From Pseudomonas laurylsulfatiphila (GTDB lineage Bacteria > Pseudomonadota > Gammaproteobacteria > Pseudomonadales > Pseudomonadaceae), in the NCBI RefSeq assembly GCF_002934665.1, contig NZ_NIRS01000006.1:310001-374000 (forward strand): a DNA stretch of 64,000 bases, given 5' to 3'. Positions within the stretch are counted from its first letter, which is position 1. Each line of letters starts with the position of its first letter. This document shows positions 1 through 9,329 of the stretch, in pieces. Made by a program: the position numbers and the translations under genes. The notes below the pieces were generated by a model that saw nothing but the letters and a program-made list of their open reading frames with translations, was not told the origin of the DNA and did not search any database.

Positions 1-268
1 GCGCTTTCTGGTCGCTTGGGTCCATGCCTTTCAACAGGTCTTTGATCGGACCGTTGATGTTGGCTACGGCCTTCAGAACACCCTTGCCCAGGTAACGGCT
101 CTTGTCGCCATCACGCAGCTCGAGCGCTTCACGCGAGCCAGTGGAAGCACCGGACGGCGCGCAGGCGCTGCCGATGATGCCGTTATCGAGAAGCACATCC
201 GCTTCCACGGTGGGATTGCCACGGGAGTCGAGAACTTCACGACCTTTGATGTCGACGATTTTAGCCAT
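1..268 (-). CDS. eno: Enolase, N-terminal part (cut by window edge)
   Basis: Enolase interconverts 2-phosphoglycerate and phosphoenolpyruvate in glycolysis and is also a subunit of the RNA degradosome in many proteobacteria. The visible part starts MAKIVDIKGREVLDSRGNPT, the standard enolase N-terminus, and contains the GASTGSREALELRDGD substrate-loop region at about residues 40-55. Only about 89 of the usual ~430 residues lie in the window; the rest is beyond base 1. The gene is last in the pyrG-kdsA-eno series, 156 bases after the kdsA stop. That order is typical of gammaproteobacteria. Confidence 0.97.
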   Translation of the reverse strand, partial: MAKIVDIKGREVLDSRGNPTVEADVLLDNGIIGSACAPSGASTGSREALELRDGDKSRYLGKGVLKAVANINGPIKDLLKGMDPSDQKA

Positions 269-366
269 TGTTGTAAACACTCCAAAGTTGACGAAAACGA
301 CGCAGCTGTAGGAAATCTTTGATCGTCGGCAAGCGAGGTGCAGCGGGCAGTCTTGCAGACGACAAG

Positions 367-388
367 GCTCAGGCCCGAGGGCCTGAGC
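367..388. terminator. Hairpin between kdsA and eno
   Basis: Perfect 10-bp inverted repeat GCTCAGGCCC / GGGCCTGAGC with a 2-base spacer. On the minus strand it is followed only by a weakly T-rich stretch, so it may be a partial terminator, attenuator or RNA-stability hairpin inside the kdsA-eno transcript rather than a full terminator. The rest of the 269-424 gap shows nothing else I can name. Confidence 0.35.
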
Positions 389-424
389 GTTAAATCGTGC
401 GGTACTTTACCGGAGAATTGTGGA

Positions 425-1270
425 TTACGCGGTTTCTACCGTCGGAAAACTCTTCACCAGTTCGTCCAGGGCTTTGAGCTGGGCCAGGAATGGCTCCAGT
501 TTGTCCAGGCGCAAGGCGCAAGGACCGTCACATTTGGCGTTGTCCGGATCCGGGTGGGCCTCCAGGAACAGGCCGGCCAGCGATTGGCTCATGCCGGCCT
601 TCGCCAGGTCGGTGACCTGGGCGCGACGACCGCCGGCGGAATCGGAGCGACCGCCAGGCATTTGCAGCGCGTGGGTCACGTCGAAGAACACCGGGTATTC
701 GAATTGCTTCATGATGCCGAAGCCGAGCATGTCGACGACCAGGTTGTTGTAGCCGAAGCTCGAACCACGCTCGCAGAGAATCAACTGATCATTACCCGCT
801 TCCACGCACTTGTTCAGGATGTGCTTCATTTCCTGAGGGGCGAGGAACTGGGCTTTCTTGATGTTGATCACGGCGCCCGTTTTGGCCATCGCGACCACGA
901 GGTCGGTCTGGCGCGACAGGAAGGCCGGCAACTGGATGATGTCGCAGACTTCAGCGACGACCGCGGCCTGGTCAGGCTCGTGGACGTCGGTGATGACCGG
1001 CACGCCGAAGGCTTGCTTGATGTCCTGGAAGATGCGCATGCCTTCTTCCAGGCCTGGACCGCGATAGGAGGTCACAGAAGACCGGTTGGCCTTGTCGAAA
1101 CTGGCCTTGAACACGTAAGGGATACCGAGCTTTTCGGTGACCTTCACATACTCTTCGCAAACCTGCATGGCCATGTCACGGCTTTCCAGCACGTTCATGC
1201 CGCCGAACAGAACCATGGGTTTGTCGTTGGCAATCTCGATGTCGCCGACGCGGATGATCTTCTGTGCCAT
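425..1270 (-). CDS. kdsA: 2-dehydro-3-deoxyphosphooctonate aldolase (KDO-8-phosphate synthase)
   Basis: Cytoplasmic enzyme that condenses arabinose 5-phosphate with phosphoenolpyruvate to give KDO-8-phosphate, the precursor of the inner-core sugar of LPS. The 281-residue length is normal for KdsA. Visible landmarks are the N-terminal FGGMNVLESRDMA segment, YVFKASFDKANRSS carrying conserved Lys residues of the PEP site, ITDVHEP, and FDVTHALQMPGG. These match the DAHP-synthase-like TIM barrel. The start ATG lies 5 bases after the pyrG stop, so the two genes are almost certainly cotranscribed. The LPS genes lpxA, lpxB and lpxD lie on the same strand about 10 kb away. Confidence 0.97.
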   Translation of the reverse strand: MAQKIIRVGDIEIANDKPMVLFGGMNVLESRDMAMQVCEEYVKVTEKLGIPYVFKASFDKANRSSVTSYRGPGLEEGMRIFQDIKQAFGVPVITDVHEPDQAAVVAEVCDIIQLPAFLSRQTDLVVAMAKTGAVINIKKAQFLAPQEMKHILNKCVEAGNDQLILCERGSSFGYNNLVVDMLGFGIMKQFEYPVFFDVTHALQMPGGRSDSAGGRRAQVTDLAKAGMSQSLAGLFLEAHPDPDNAKCDGPCALRLDKLEPFLAQLKALDELVKSFPTVETA

Positions 1271-1275
1271 CGGGG

Positions 1276-2907
1276 TTACGCCTTCTTCTGGTGTTGAGCC
1301 AACGCGGCCTTGACGAAACCGCTGAACAGCGGATGACCGTCGCGTGGCGTCGAGGTGAACTCAGGGTGGAACTGGCAAGCGACGAACCATGGATGATCCG
1401 GAGCTTCAACCACTTCAACCAGTGCGCCATCCCCGGAGCGACCGGAGATTTTCAAACCGGCTTCCATGATTTGCGGCAGCAGGTTGTTGTTCACTTCGTA
1501 GCGATGACGATGACGCTCGACGATCACGTCCTTGCCGTAGCAGCCATGAACCAGGGAACCCGGCTCCAGCAGGCAATCCTGTGCACCCAGGCGCATGGTG
1601 CCGCCCAGATCGGAAGCTTCGGTACGGGTTTCGACCGCGCCGGTGGCATCTTCCCACTCGGTGATCAAGCCCACTACCGGGTGGCCGCTTGCACGATCGA
1701 ACTCGGTGGAGTTGGCGTCTTTCCAGCCCATCACGTTACGGGCGAACTCGATAACGGCCACTTGCATGCCCAGGCAGATGCCCAGGTACGGAACCTTGTT
1801 TTCGCGAGCGTATTGAACGGCAGTGATCTTGCCTTCAACGCCACGCAGACCGAAGCCGCCAGGCACCAGGATCGCGTCGACGCCTTCCAGCAGCGCGGTG
1901 CCCTGGTTCTCGATATCTTCGGAATCGATGTAGCGCAGGTTGACCTTGGTACGGTTGCTGATGCCGGCGTGACTCATCGCTTCGATCAGCGACTTGTAGG
2001 CGTCCAGCAGCTCCATGTACTTGCCGACCATGGCGATGGTGACTTCGTGCTCAGGGTTGAGCTTGGCGTCGACCACGGCTTCCCACTCGGACAGATCGGC
2101 ACCGCCGCATTGCAGGCCGAAGCGCTCGACGACGAAATCGTCCAGGCCCTGGGAGTGCAGGATGCCAGGGATCTTGTAGATGGTATCGGCGTCTTCCAGC
2201 GCGATCACCGCACGTTCTTCAACGTTGGTGAACTGCGCGATCTTGCGACGCGACGACACATCGATCGGGTGGTCGGAGCGGCAGACCAGCACGTCTGGTT
2301 GCAGGCCGATGGAACGCAGTTCCTTGACCGAGTGCTGGGTTGGCTTGGTTTTGGTTTCACCGGCAGTGGCGATGTACGGCACCAGTGTCAGGTGCATCAG
2401 CATCGCGCGCTTGGCGCCGACTTCGAAACGCAGTTGGCGGATCGCCTCGAGGAACGGTTGCGACTCGATGTCACCCACGGTGCCACCGATCTCGACCATG
2501 GCCACGTCAGCGTCGCCGGCACCCTTGATGATGCGGCGCTTGATTTCGTCGGTGATGTGCGGGATCACCTGGATGGTTGCACCCAGGTAGTCACCACGGC
2601 GCTCTTTGCGCAGCACGTGTTCGTAGACACGGCCGGTGGTGAAGTTGTTATTCTGGGTCATGGTCGTGCGGATGAACCGCTCGTAGTGGCCCAGGTCCAG
2701 GTCGGTCTCGGCGCCGTCGTGGGTGACGAACACTTCACCGTGCTGGAACGGGCTCATGGTGCCCGGGTCGACGTTGATGTACGGGTCCAGCTTCAGCATG
2801 GTGACCTTAAGTCCCCGCGCCTCCAGGATGGCCGCCAATGATGCCGATGCAATGCCTTTCCCCAATGAAGAAACAACACCGCCCGTGACGAATATGTAGC
2901 GCGTCAT
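1276..2907 (-). CDS. pyrG: CTP synthase
   Basis: Makes CTP from UTP with ATP and glutamine-derived ammonia, the last step of de novo pyrimidine nucleotide synthesis. The 543-residue protein has the N-terminal synthetase domain, starting MTRYIFVTGGVVSSLGKGI with its nucleotide-binding loop, and a C-terminal class I glutamine amidotransferase domain. The nucleophile Cys lies in LGICLGMQ at about residue 380, and the His-Glu pair in FHPEFTS lies near the end. Upstream is a leader of about 250 bases with a sigma-70-like promoter overlapping the end of tilS. kdsA follows 5 bases downstream. Confidence 0.98.
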   Translation of the reverse strand: MTRYIFVTGGVVSSLGKGIASASLAAILEARGLKVTMLKLDPYINVDPGTMSPFQHGEVFVTHDGAETDLDLGHYERFIRTTMTQNNNFTTGRVYEHVLRKERRGDYLGATIQVIPHITDEIKRRIIKGAGDADVAMVEIGGTVGDIESQPFLEAIRQLRFEVGAKRAMLMHLTLVPYIATAGETKTKPTQHSVKELRSIGLQPDVLVCRSDHPIDVSSRRKIAQFTNVEERAVIALEDADTIYKIPGILHSQGLDDFVVERFGLQCGGADLSEWEAVVDAKLNPEHEVTIAMVGKYMELLDAYKSLIEAMSHAGISNRTKVNLRYIDSEDIENQGTALLEGVDAILVPGGFGLRGVEGKITAVQYARENKVPYLGICLGMQVAVIEFARNVMGWKDANSTEFDRASGHPVVGLITEWEDATGAVETRTEASDLGGTMRLGAQDCLLEPGSLVHGCYGKDVIVERHRHRYEVNNNLLPQIMEAGLKISGRSGDGALVEVVEAPDHPWFVACQFHPEFTSTPRDGHPLFSGFVKAALAQHQKKA

Positions 2908-3161
2908 GAAAAACCCTAGAAGTCTGCGTTAAAGCGGTCCGAGCCGCCGGGGAAAGCGAAGGAAGGCCGAAGCCCCCGATCACCTGCATTAATCACAGTG
3001 CACCTTTCAAAAAAACCGCCGCGTTGGGACAGACCGGGAAATGAATCACCGGTTCGTTGCTCGCTACACATTTTTTGGAATCGCCCAGCAAAGACTGCTT
3101 GGTAATCGGCAACTCCTGCAATTCAGGCGAATCCACAGAAGTTGTATCAAGAAGGGAGCGT

Positions 3162-3190
3162 AGTCTACCGGAAAGCCCCTTTCAGCTCAA
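3162..3190 (-). promoter_or_regulatory. Candidate sigma-70 promoter for pyrG
   Basis: On the minus strand, TTGAGC and TAGACT are separated by exactly 17 bases (plus-strand 3185-3190 and 3162-3167). Each hexamer matches the sigma-70 consensus at 4 of 6 positions. The -35 falls over the last codons of tilS. A start near 3155 would give pyrG an untranslated leader of about 250 bases, unusually long, containing a run of seven Ts (plus-strand A-run at about 3009-3015). No coding potential was seen in 2908-3181. Confidence 0.45.
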
Positions 3191-4510
3191 ACCTTGATCT
3201 TCGTTCAGTGGCTGCCAATGCAAATGCCAGTTACCGATCGCACCACCATCGAGCCCGTTGAGGTTCGCTACCGCCAGCAGTTGCCCGTCTTTGTAGAGCA
3301 GCGGCAATCTGCCGCGCACGAAGGACGGTACAGCGTTTTCATTGAGCAAACGTTTCAGATCCCGATGGCCACGGCCTGGCAAAGCCATGACCTCTCCCCC
3401 TTCACGATAGCGGATCTGTAACGGGCCATCGGGGATTTGCCCGGTGAGCGACAGCATGCCATTGTCCGGGATTACCAGCGGTGAACGCGTGTCCTGCCAA
3501 GTTCCGGCGACAGGCAAGGTGCGCAACCAGCGGCCCGACAACCACCAGATCCGCCCACCAGCCCGATGCAGCTCGCCATCGGCCAGCCGCCACACCGGGC
3601 AGGCATCGCCGCTGGCGTCGCGCAAATCCTCCCAACCCGACCAATGGTCAGTGTCCGGCAGGCGGGTCAGCGGTTCGAGCCAATGACTCAAGGCATTGCG
3701 CTGTCGGGCATCGGAGAGTTGCGCAAGCGACGCCAGCTCAAGGGATCGCAAGCCCAGCCAGGCGAACTCACCGACAGAGCTGGCCTCACGCAAATCCATG
3801 TCTGCCAGTTCTTCGAGCAACCCCTGCGCTTCAGTCAGATGCGCCGCGCTGCGGGCCATGGTTGCCACCGCTTGTGGCCAGCGCCGGGTCAATGCGGGGA
3901 AGACTTGATGCCGCAGGTAGTTGCGCGAGTATTGCCGATCCAGGTTCGAGGGATCTTCGATCCAGCTCAAGCCATGCTCGCTGGCATAGGCCTCCAGTTC
4001 AGCCCGCGTGACATCGAGCAATGGTCGCAGCAGATGGCCCTTGCCCAACGGGCGTTGACGCGGCATACCCGACAGCCCGCGCACGCCGGCCCCACGCAAC
4101 AAACGGAACAGCAAGGTTTCCGCCTGATCGTCGCGGTGCTGGGCGGTCAGCAGCACGTCATCGGGTCGTGTCACTTCGGTGAACGCGTGATAACGCGCGT
4201 CCCGGGCCGCCCGCTCCAGACTGGCGCCAGGCTGCACCTGTACACGAACGATCTGCAACGGGACACCCAGCGCAGCACACACGGCACGACAATGCTCCGG
4301 CCACGCATCGGCCACGGCTTGAAGGCCGTGATGAACGTGGATGGCGCTCAGCGCCGGCAGGGATTCGGTTGTTGCAGGATGTGCCAGCAGATGCAGCAGG
4401 ACAGTGGAGTCCAGGCCGCCGGAAAAGGCGATGCGCCAGGTCGCAGCATTGCGCCACGGTTTCAGATTCAGCAAAAGCCTGGAAGGCAAATCAATCGCGG
4501 ACTGACTCAT
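3182..4510 (-). CDS. tilS: tRNA(Ile)-lysidine synthetase
   Basis: Modifies C34 of the CAU-anticodon tRNA-Ile to lysidine using ATP and lysine, so the tRNA reads AUA and is charged with Ile. The PP-loop signature SGGLDS is at residues 30-35, followed by the N-terminal ATPase domain (HRDDQAETLLFRLLRGAG) and the TilS substrate-binding and C-terminal domains (PGRGHRDLKRLLNE). I start at the ATG giving MSQSAIDLPSRLL; an upstream in-frame start would add only six poorly conserved residues. Length is 442 residues, normal for the family. A REP pair separates it from accA upstream. Confidence 0.95.
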   Translation of the reverse strand: MSQSAIDLPSRLLLNLKPWRNAATWRIAFSGGLDSTVLLHLLAHPATTESLPALSAIHVHHGLQAVADAWPEHCRAVCAALGVPLQIVRVQVQPGASLERAARDARYHAFTEVTRPDDVLLTAQHRDDQAETLLFRLLRGAGVRGLSGMPRQRPLGKGHLLRPLLDVTRAELEAYASEHGLSWIEDPSNLDRQYSRNYLRHQVFPALTRRWPQAVATMARSAAHLTEAQGLLEELADMDLREASSVGEFAWLGLRSLELASLAQLSDARQRNALSHWLEPLTRLPDTDHWSGWEDLRDASGDACPVWRLADGELHRAGGRIWWLSGRWLRTLPVAGTWQDTRSPLVIPDNGMLSLTGQIPDGPLQIRYREGGEVMALPGRGHRDLKRLLNENAVPSFVRGRLPLLYKDGQLLAVANLNGLDGGAIGNWHLHWQPLNEDQGLS

Positions 4511-4533
4511 ATCTGCCTCTATGCACAAATCAA

Positions 4534-4625
4534 ATGTGGGAGCGAGCTTGCTCGCGATAGCGGCCTAACATTCAACACATTCGTCGACTGTTACACCCTC
4601 ATCGCGAGCAAGCTCGCTCCCACAT
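4534..4625. repeat. REP pair in inverted orientation (REPIN-like)
   Basis: Two copies of the Pseudomonas REP core face each other (TGTGGGAGCGAGCTTGCTCG at the left, its inverse at the right) with about 45 bases between. Each copy is itself a palindrome around GAGCNNGCTCGC. It lies between accA and tilS and probably folds in mRNA, acting as a transcript-end or stability structure. Confidence 0.85.
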
Positions 4626-4643
4626 GGGCACTGCGTGTTCGGC

Positions 4644-5591
4644 TTAGAGACCGTAGCTCATCAGACGATCGTAACGGCGCTTGAGCAGCGCGTCGTTGTC
4701 GAACTTCTTCAGCATCGCCAGTTGCGAGCTCAGCTCGGCGCGGATCGATGCAGCGGCAGCAGCCGGGTCACGGTGCGCGCCGCCCAATGGCTCGCCAATC
4801 ACCTTGTCCACGATGCCCAGGCCTTTGAGGCGCTCGGCGGTGATGCCCATCGCTTCTGCGGCATCCGGTGCCTTCTCGGCGGTTTTCCACAGAATCGAAG
4901 CGCAACCTTCCGGCGAAATCACCGCGTAGGTCGAGTATTGCAGCATGTTCAACTGGTCGCAGACACCGATTGCCAGAGCACCACCGGAACCACCCTCACC
5001 GATCACGGTGGCGATGATTGGGGTTTTCAGGCGCGCCATGACCCGCAGGTTCCAGGCAATCGCTTCGCTCTGGTTGCGCTCTTCAGCGTCGATGCCAGGG
5101 TAGGCGCCCGGGGTGTCGATGAAGGTCAGGATCGGCATCTTGAAGCGTTCGGCCATTTCCATCAGGCGGCAAGCCTTGCGGTAGCCTTCCGGACGCGGCA
5201 TGCCGAAGTTGCGGCGAACCTTCTCGCGCACTTCACGGCCCTTCTGGTGGCCGATGACCATGACCGGCTTGTCGTCCAGACGGGCGATACCGCCAACGAT
5301 GGCTGCATCGTCGGAGAAGTGACGATCACCGTGCAGTTCATCGAACTCTGTGAAGATGTGTTCGACGTAGTCCAGGGTATACGGACGTTTCGGGTGACGT
5401 GCCAGGCGTGCGATCTGCCAGCTGGTCAGCTTGCCGAAAATGTCTTCGGTCAGCGTTTTGCTCTTGTCCTGCAGGCGGGAGATCTCATCGCCGATATTCA
5501 GCGAATTGTCATTACCGACCAAGCGCAACTCTTCGATCTTGGCTTGCAGGTCGGCGATCGGCTGTTCGAAATCTAGAAAATTCGGGTTCAT
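4644..5591 (-). CDS. accA: Acetyl-CoA carboxylase carboxyltransferase subunit alpha
   Basis: With AccD forms the carboxyltransferase that moves CO2 from biotin-BCCP to acetyl-CoA, giving malonyl-CoA for fatty acid synthesis. The start ATG giving MNPNFLDFEQPIADLQAKI matches the usual N-terminus and a 315-residue length; an upstream start would add nine atypical residues. Conserved segments include GGIARLDDKPVMVIGHQKGR, FIDTPGAYPG and the oxyanion-region GEGGSGGALAI. It lies 139 bases downstream of dnaE, as in many gammaproteobacteria. This gap has no terminator I can see, so read-through from dnaE is likely. Confidence 0.98.
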   Translation of the reverse strand: MNPNFLDFEQPIADLQAKIEELRLVGNDNSLNIGDEISRLQDKSKTLTEDIFGKLTSWQIARLARHPKRPYTLDYVEHIFTEFDELHGDRHFSDDAAIVGGIARLDDKPVMVIGHQKGREVREKVRRNFGMPRPEGYRKACRLMEMAERFKMPILTFIDTPGAYPGIDAEERNQSEAIAWNLRVMARLKTPIIATVIGEGGSGGALAIGVCDQLNMLQYSTYAVISPEGCASILWKTAEKAPDAAEAMGITAERLKGLGIVDKVIGEPLGGAHRDPAAAAASIRAELSSQLAMLKKFDNDALLKRRYDRLMSYGL

Positions 5592-5730
5592 AGGCGTCCG
5601 TCTTGGGTCGAGTCCCAAGGAATCTTGGGCCGGCCGGTTGTCTATTCGCGCCCTACCTTAAGGGACAGGCGCGTTGAGGTCGAGATTAAAAATTCAGGTC
5701 TGGGCCAGGGCAATCTGATGGCACTGACCG

Positions 5731-8700
5731 TCAACGGTATTGGAGGAAGACGTTGTCTCGCCCGAACTGGTCACGCAGGGCTTGAATCAACGCATCCGCC
5801 GGATCGATCCGCCAGCCCTCGCCGAACTGTAACAAGGCCTTCGCATCAGGGCTGGTGTAGTCCATGGTGATCGGGCACGCACCGCGATGACGCTTCAACA
5901 ACTCGCCCAACCAGCGTAGCTGATCGCCCTTGAGATCCTTGGCATGCAGCTTCAGGCGCAGGCTTTCGGCCAGGTTGGTGCGCGCATCTTCCATGCTCAT
6001 CACCCGCTTGACCCGCAACTTCAGGCCACCGGAGAAGTCGTCATTGCTGACCTCGCCTTCGACCACCACCATCGCGTCGGTCTGCAACAGTGACTGCGCC
6101 GAATGGAACGCCTCGGAAAACAGCGAGGCCTCGATCCGTCCGGAGCGGTCGTCGAGGGTGATGAACCCCATCTTGTCGCCCTTTTTGTTCTTCATCACTC
6201 GCAAGGCGATGATCATGCCCGCGACGGTCTGGGTATCACGCGCCGGTTTCAGATCGATGATGCGCTGACGGGCGAAGCGACGGATTTCACCCTCGTACTC
6301 GTCAATCGGGTGACCGGTCAGGTACAGGCCGAGGGTATCTTTTTCCCCTTTCAGGCGCTCCTTGAGGGTCAGCTCCTTGGCCTTGCGGTGATTGGCGTAG
6401 ACGTCGGCATCTTCTTCGACAAACAGGCCGCCAAACAGGTCCGAGTGACCACTGTCCTGGGTGCGCGCGGTCTGTTCGGCCGCCTTGATCGCTTCTTCCA
6501 TGGCCGTCAGCAGCACCGCGCGATTGCGGTCGATGTTGGCCTGGTAGGCTTTCTGTTCATCGTGGAAGTACGGCCCGAGGCGATCCAGGGCACCGCTGCG
6601 GATCAAACCGTCGAGGGTGCGCTTGTTGATGCGCTTGAGGTCGACCCGGGCGCAGAAATCGAACAGATCCTTGAACGGCCCCGCCAGGCGCGCCTCGGTG
6701 ATGGCCTCGACCGGCCCCTCACCCACCCCCTTGATGGCCCCCAGGCCGTAGATGATTCGGCCTTCGTCATTCACCGTGAACTTGAACTCGGAGGTGTTTA
6801 CGTCCGGTGCGTCGAGACGCAGCTTCATGGTCCGCACTTCTTCGATCAAGGTCACGACCTTGTCGGTGTTGTGCATATCCGCCGAGAGTACCGCGGCCAT
6901 GAACGGCGCCGGGTAGTGCGCCTTCAGCCACGCGGTCTGGTACGACACCAGGCCATAAGCCGCCGAGTGCGACTTGTTGAAGCCGTAACCGGCGAATTTT
7001 TCCACCAGGTCGAAAATGTTACCGGCCAGATCCGCATCGATATTGTTGGTGGCGCAACCTTCAATGAAACCGCCGCGCTGCTTGGCCATTTCCTCGGGTT
7101 TTTTCTTACCCATGGCGCGACGCAGCATGTCCGCGCCACCGAGGGTGTAGCCGGCCATGACCTGGGCAATCTGCATCACCTGTTCCTGATACAGGATGAT
7201 GCCGTAAGTCGGCGCCAGTACGGGCTTGAGGCCTTCGTACTGGTAGTCCGAGTGCGGATACGCCAGCTCGGCGCGACCGTGCTTGCGATTGATGAAGTCG
7301 TCCACCATGCCCGATTGCAGCGGGCCTGGACGGAACAGTGCCACCAGTGCGATCAAGTCTTCCAGGCAGTCGGGCTTGAGCTTTTTGATCAGCTCTTTCA
7401 TGCCTCGGGATTCAAGCTGGAACACCGCCGTGGTTTCGGCTTTTTGCAGCAAGGTGTAGGTCGGCTTGTCGTCCAGCGGGATGAACGCGATATCCAGCGG
7501 TGGCTCGTTGACCTTGGCGCGGTCGCGGTTGATGGTTTTCAGCGCCCAATCGATGATCGTCAGGGTCCGCAAACCGAGGAAGTCGAACTTCACCAGACCG
7601 GCCGCTTCAACGTCGTCCTTGTCGAACTGGGTTACCAGGCCATCGCCCGCTTCGTCGCAATAGATCGGCGAGAAGTCGGTCAGTTTGGTCGGGGCGATCA
7701 CCACACCACCGGCGTGCTTGCCGACGTTACGCACAACGCCTTCGAGCTTGCGGGCCATCTCCCAGATTTCCGCGGCCTCTTCATCGACCTTGATGAAGTC
7801 GCGCAGGATCTCTTCCTGCTCGTAGGCCTTTTCCAGAGTCATGCCGACTTCGAACGGAATCATCTTCGACAGACGGTCCGCCAGGCCGTAGGACTTGCCC
7901 TGCACCCGCGCCACGTCGCGGACCACAGCCTTGGCCGCCATGGAACCGAAGGTGATGATCTGGCTTACCGCGTTGCGGCCGTACTTCTCGGCCACGTAGT
8001 CGATCACCCGATCGCGACCGTCCATGCAGAAGTCGACGTCGAAGTCGGGCATCGATACCCGTTCCGGATTGAGGAAACGTTCGAACAGCAGGTCGTATTC
8101 CAGCGGGTCGAGATCGGTGATCTTCTGCACATAGGCCACCAGCGATCCGGCACCCGACCCACGGCCAGGACCTACCGGCACGCCGTTGTTCTTGGCCCAC
8201 TGGATAAAGTCCATCACGATCAGGAAGTAACCGGGGAAGCCCATCTGGATGATGATATCCAGTTCGAAATTCAGCCGGTCGACGTAGACCTGACGCTTGG
8301 CTTCATAGTCTTCGGTGGTGTCCTTGGGCAGCAGAACGGCAAGACGCTCTTCCAGACCGTCGAACGAGACCTTGCGGAAATACTCGTCGATGGTCATGCC
8401 ATCGGGAATCGGGAAGTTGGGCAGGAAGTGCGTGCCCAGCTTCACTTCGATGTTGCAGCGTTTAGCGATTTCGACGGTGTTTTCCAGCGCTTCGGGAATA
8501 TCGCTGAACAGCTCGGCCATTTCCTCGGCGCTTTTGAGGTACTGCTGATCACTGTAATTCTTCGAGCGCCGCGGATCGTCGAGGGCACGGCCCTCACCGA
8601 TGCAGACGCGGGTTTCGTGGGCGGCGAAGTCTTCCTGCTTGATGAAACGCACGTCATTGGTCGCCACCAGCGGCGCACCGAGCTTCTCGGCCAGGGCCAC

Positions 8701-9252
8701 GGCGCCGTGCAGCTGTTCTTCATCGTTGGGGCGGTTGGTGCGCTGGATCTCCAGGTAGAAACGATCCGGAAACACGTCCATCCATTCGCGGGCCAGGGTT
8801 TCAGCCTCGGCGGGGTTGCCGCTGAGCATGGCCTGGCCGATCTCGCCCTCTTTGGCCGCCGACAGCATGATCAAGCCGGCGCTGGCTTCAGCGACCCATT
8901 CACGCTCGATGATGATTGCGCCATTGCGCTGACCTTCGATAAAGCCGCGGGAAATCAGCTCGGTGAGGTTGCGATAGCCTTCGGCGTTCATCACCAGCAG
9001 GCTGATCCGGCTCAGCGGGTTGTCCGGATCCTTGTTCGACAGCCACAGGTCGGCGCCGCAGATCGGCTTGATCCCGGCACCCATGGCGTTTTTATAGAAT
9101 TTGACCAGGGAACACATGTTGTTCTGGTCGGTGACCGCCACGGCAGGCATGTTCATGCCGACCAGGGTCTTGACCAGCGGCTTGATCCGCACCAGACCGT
9201 CGACCAGGGAGTATTCAGTGTGCAGGCGTAGGTGAACGAATGAAGCCGGCAT
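5731..9252 (-). CDS. dnaE: DNA polymerase III alpha subunit
   Basis: Catalytic subunit of the replicative polymerase, bound by the beta clamp, epsilon and tau. At 1173 residues it has normal length. The N-terminal PHP domain begins FVHLRLHTEYSLVDGLV. The polymerase catalytic aspartates are in PDFDVDF at about residue 400, after the conserved GPGRGSGAGSLVAY. The GYGFNKSHSAAYG segment and the helix-hairpin-helix and OB-fold region (LGLYLTGHP, then TVAGMI) follow. A strong hairpin separates it from rnhB, so dnaE probably has its own promoter in the 77-base gap. Confidence 0.98.
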   Translation of the reverse strand: MPASFVHLRLHTEYSLVDGLVRIKPLVKTLVGMNMPAVAVTDQNNMCSLVKFYKNAMGAGIKPICGADLWLSNKDPDNPLSRISLLVMNAEGYRNLTELISRGFIEGQRNGAIIIEREWVAEASAGLIMLSAAKEGEIGQAMLSGNPAEAETLAREWMDVFPDRFYLEIQRTNRPNDEEQLHGAVALAEKLGAPLVATNDVRFIKQEDFAAHETRVCIGEGRALDDPRRSKNYSDQQYLKSAEEMAELFSDIPEALENTVEIAKRCNIEVKLGTHFLPNFPIPDGMTIDEYFRKVSFDGLEERLAVLLPKDTTEDYEAKRQVYVDRLNFELDIIIQMGFPGYFLIVMDFIQWAKNNGVPVGPGRGSGAGSLVAYVQKITDLDPLEYDLLFERFLNPERVSMPDFDVDFCMDGRDRVIDYVAEKYGRNAVSQIITFGSMAAKAVVRDVARVQGKSYGLADRLSKMIPFEVGMTLEKAYEQEEILRDFIKVDEEAAEIWEMARKLEGVVRNVGKHAGGVVIAPTKLTDFSPIYCDEAGDGLVTQFDKDDVEAAGLVKFDFLGLRTLTIIDWALKTINRDRAKVNEPPLDIAFIPLDDKPTYTLLQKAETTAVFQLESRGMKELIKKLKPDCLEDLIALVALFRPGPLQSGMVDDFINRKHGRAELAYPHSDYQYEGLKPVLAPTYGIILYQEQVMQIAQVMAGYTLGGADMLRRAMGKKKPEEMAKQRGGFIEGCATNNIDADLAGNIFDLVEKFAGYGFNKSHSAAYGLVSYQTAWLKAHYPAPFMAAVLSADMHNTDKVVTLIEEVRTMKLRLDAPDVNTSEFKFTVNDEGRIIYGLGAIKGVGEGPVEAITEARLAGPFKDLFDFCARVDLKRINKRTLDGLIRSGALDRLGPYFHDEQKAYQANIDRNRAVLLTAMEEAIKAAEQTARTQDSGHSDLFGGLFVEEDADVYANHRKAKELTLKERLKGEKDTLGLYLTGHPIDEYEGEIRRFARQRIIDLKPARDTQTVAGMIIALRVMKNKKGDKMGFITLDDRSGRIEASLFSEAFHSAQSLLQTDAMVVVEGEVSNDDFSGGLKLRVKRVMSMEDARTNLAESLRLKLHAKDLKGDQLRWLGELLKRHRGACPITMDYTSPDAKALLQFGEGWRIDPADALIQALRDQFGRDNVFLQYR

Positions 9253-9282
9253 AGTGATCCTGCGTTAAGTCATGAAAACAAC

Positions 9283-9306
9283 AAGGCCCGGATTGTACCG
9301 GGCCTT
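9283..9306 (-). terminator. Hairpin between rnhB and dnaE
   Basis: Perfect inverted repeat AAGGCCCGG / CCGGGCCTT with a 6-base loop. On the minus strand it is followed by GTTGTTTTC, a moderately T-rich tail. On the plus strand it is followed by a run of eight A. It probably ends the long lpx-rnhB transcript ahead of dnaE. Confidence 0.55.
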
Positions 9307-9329
9307 GGTAAAAAAAATCAGCCTTGCGA

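Noticed and set aside
6103..9231. Open frame of about 1040 codons on the plus strand opposite dnaE, and similar long frames opposite pyrG, accA, plsB and mexK
   Set aside because: These are antisense frames kept open by high GC at third codon positions of the real genes. Their translations are His/Gly/Val/Gln-rich and match no family.
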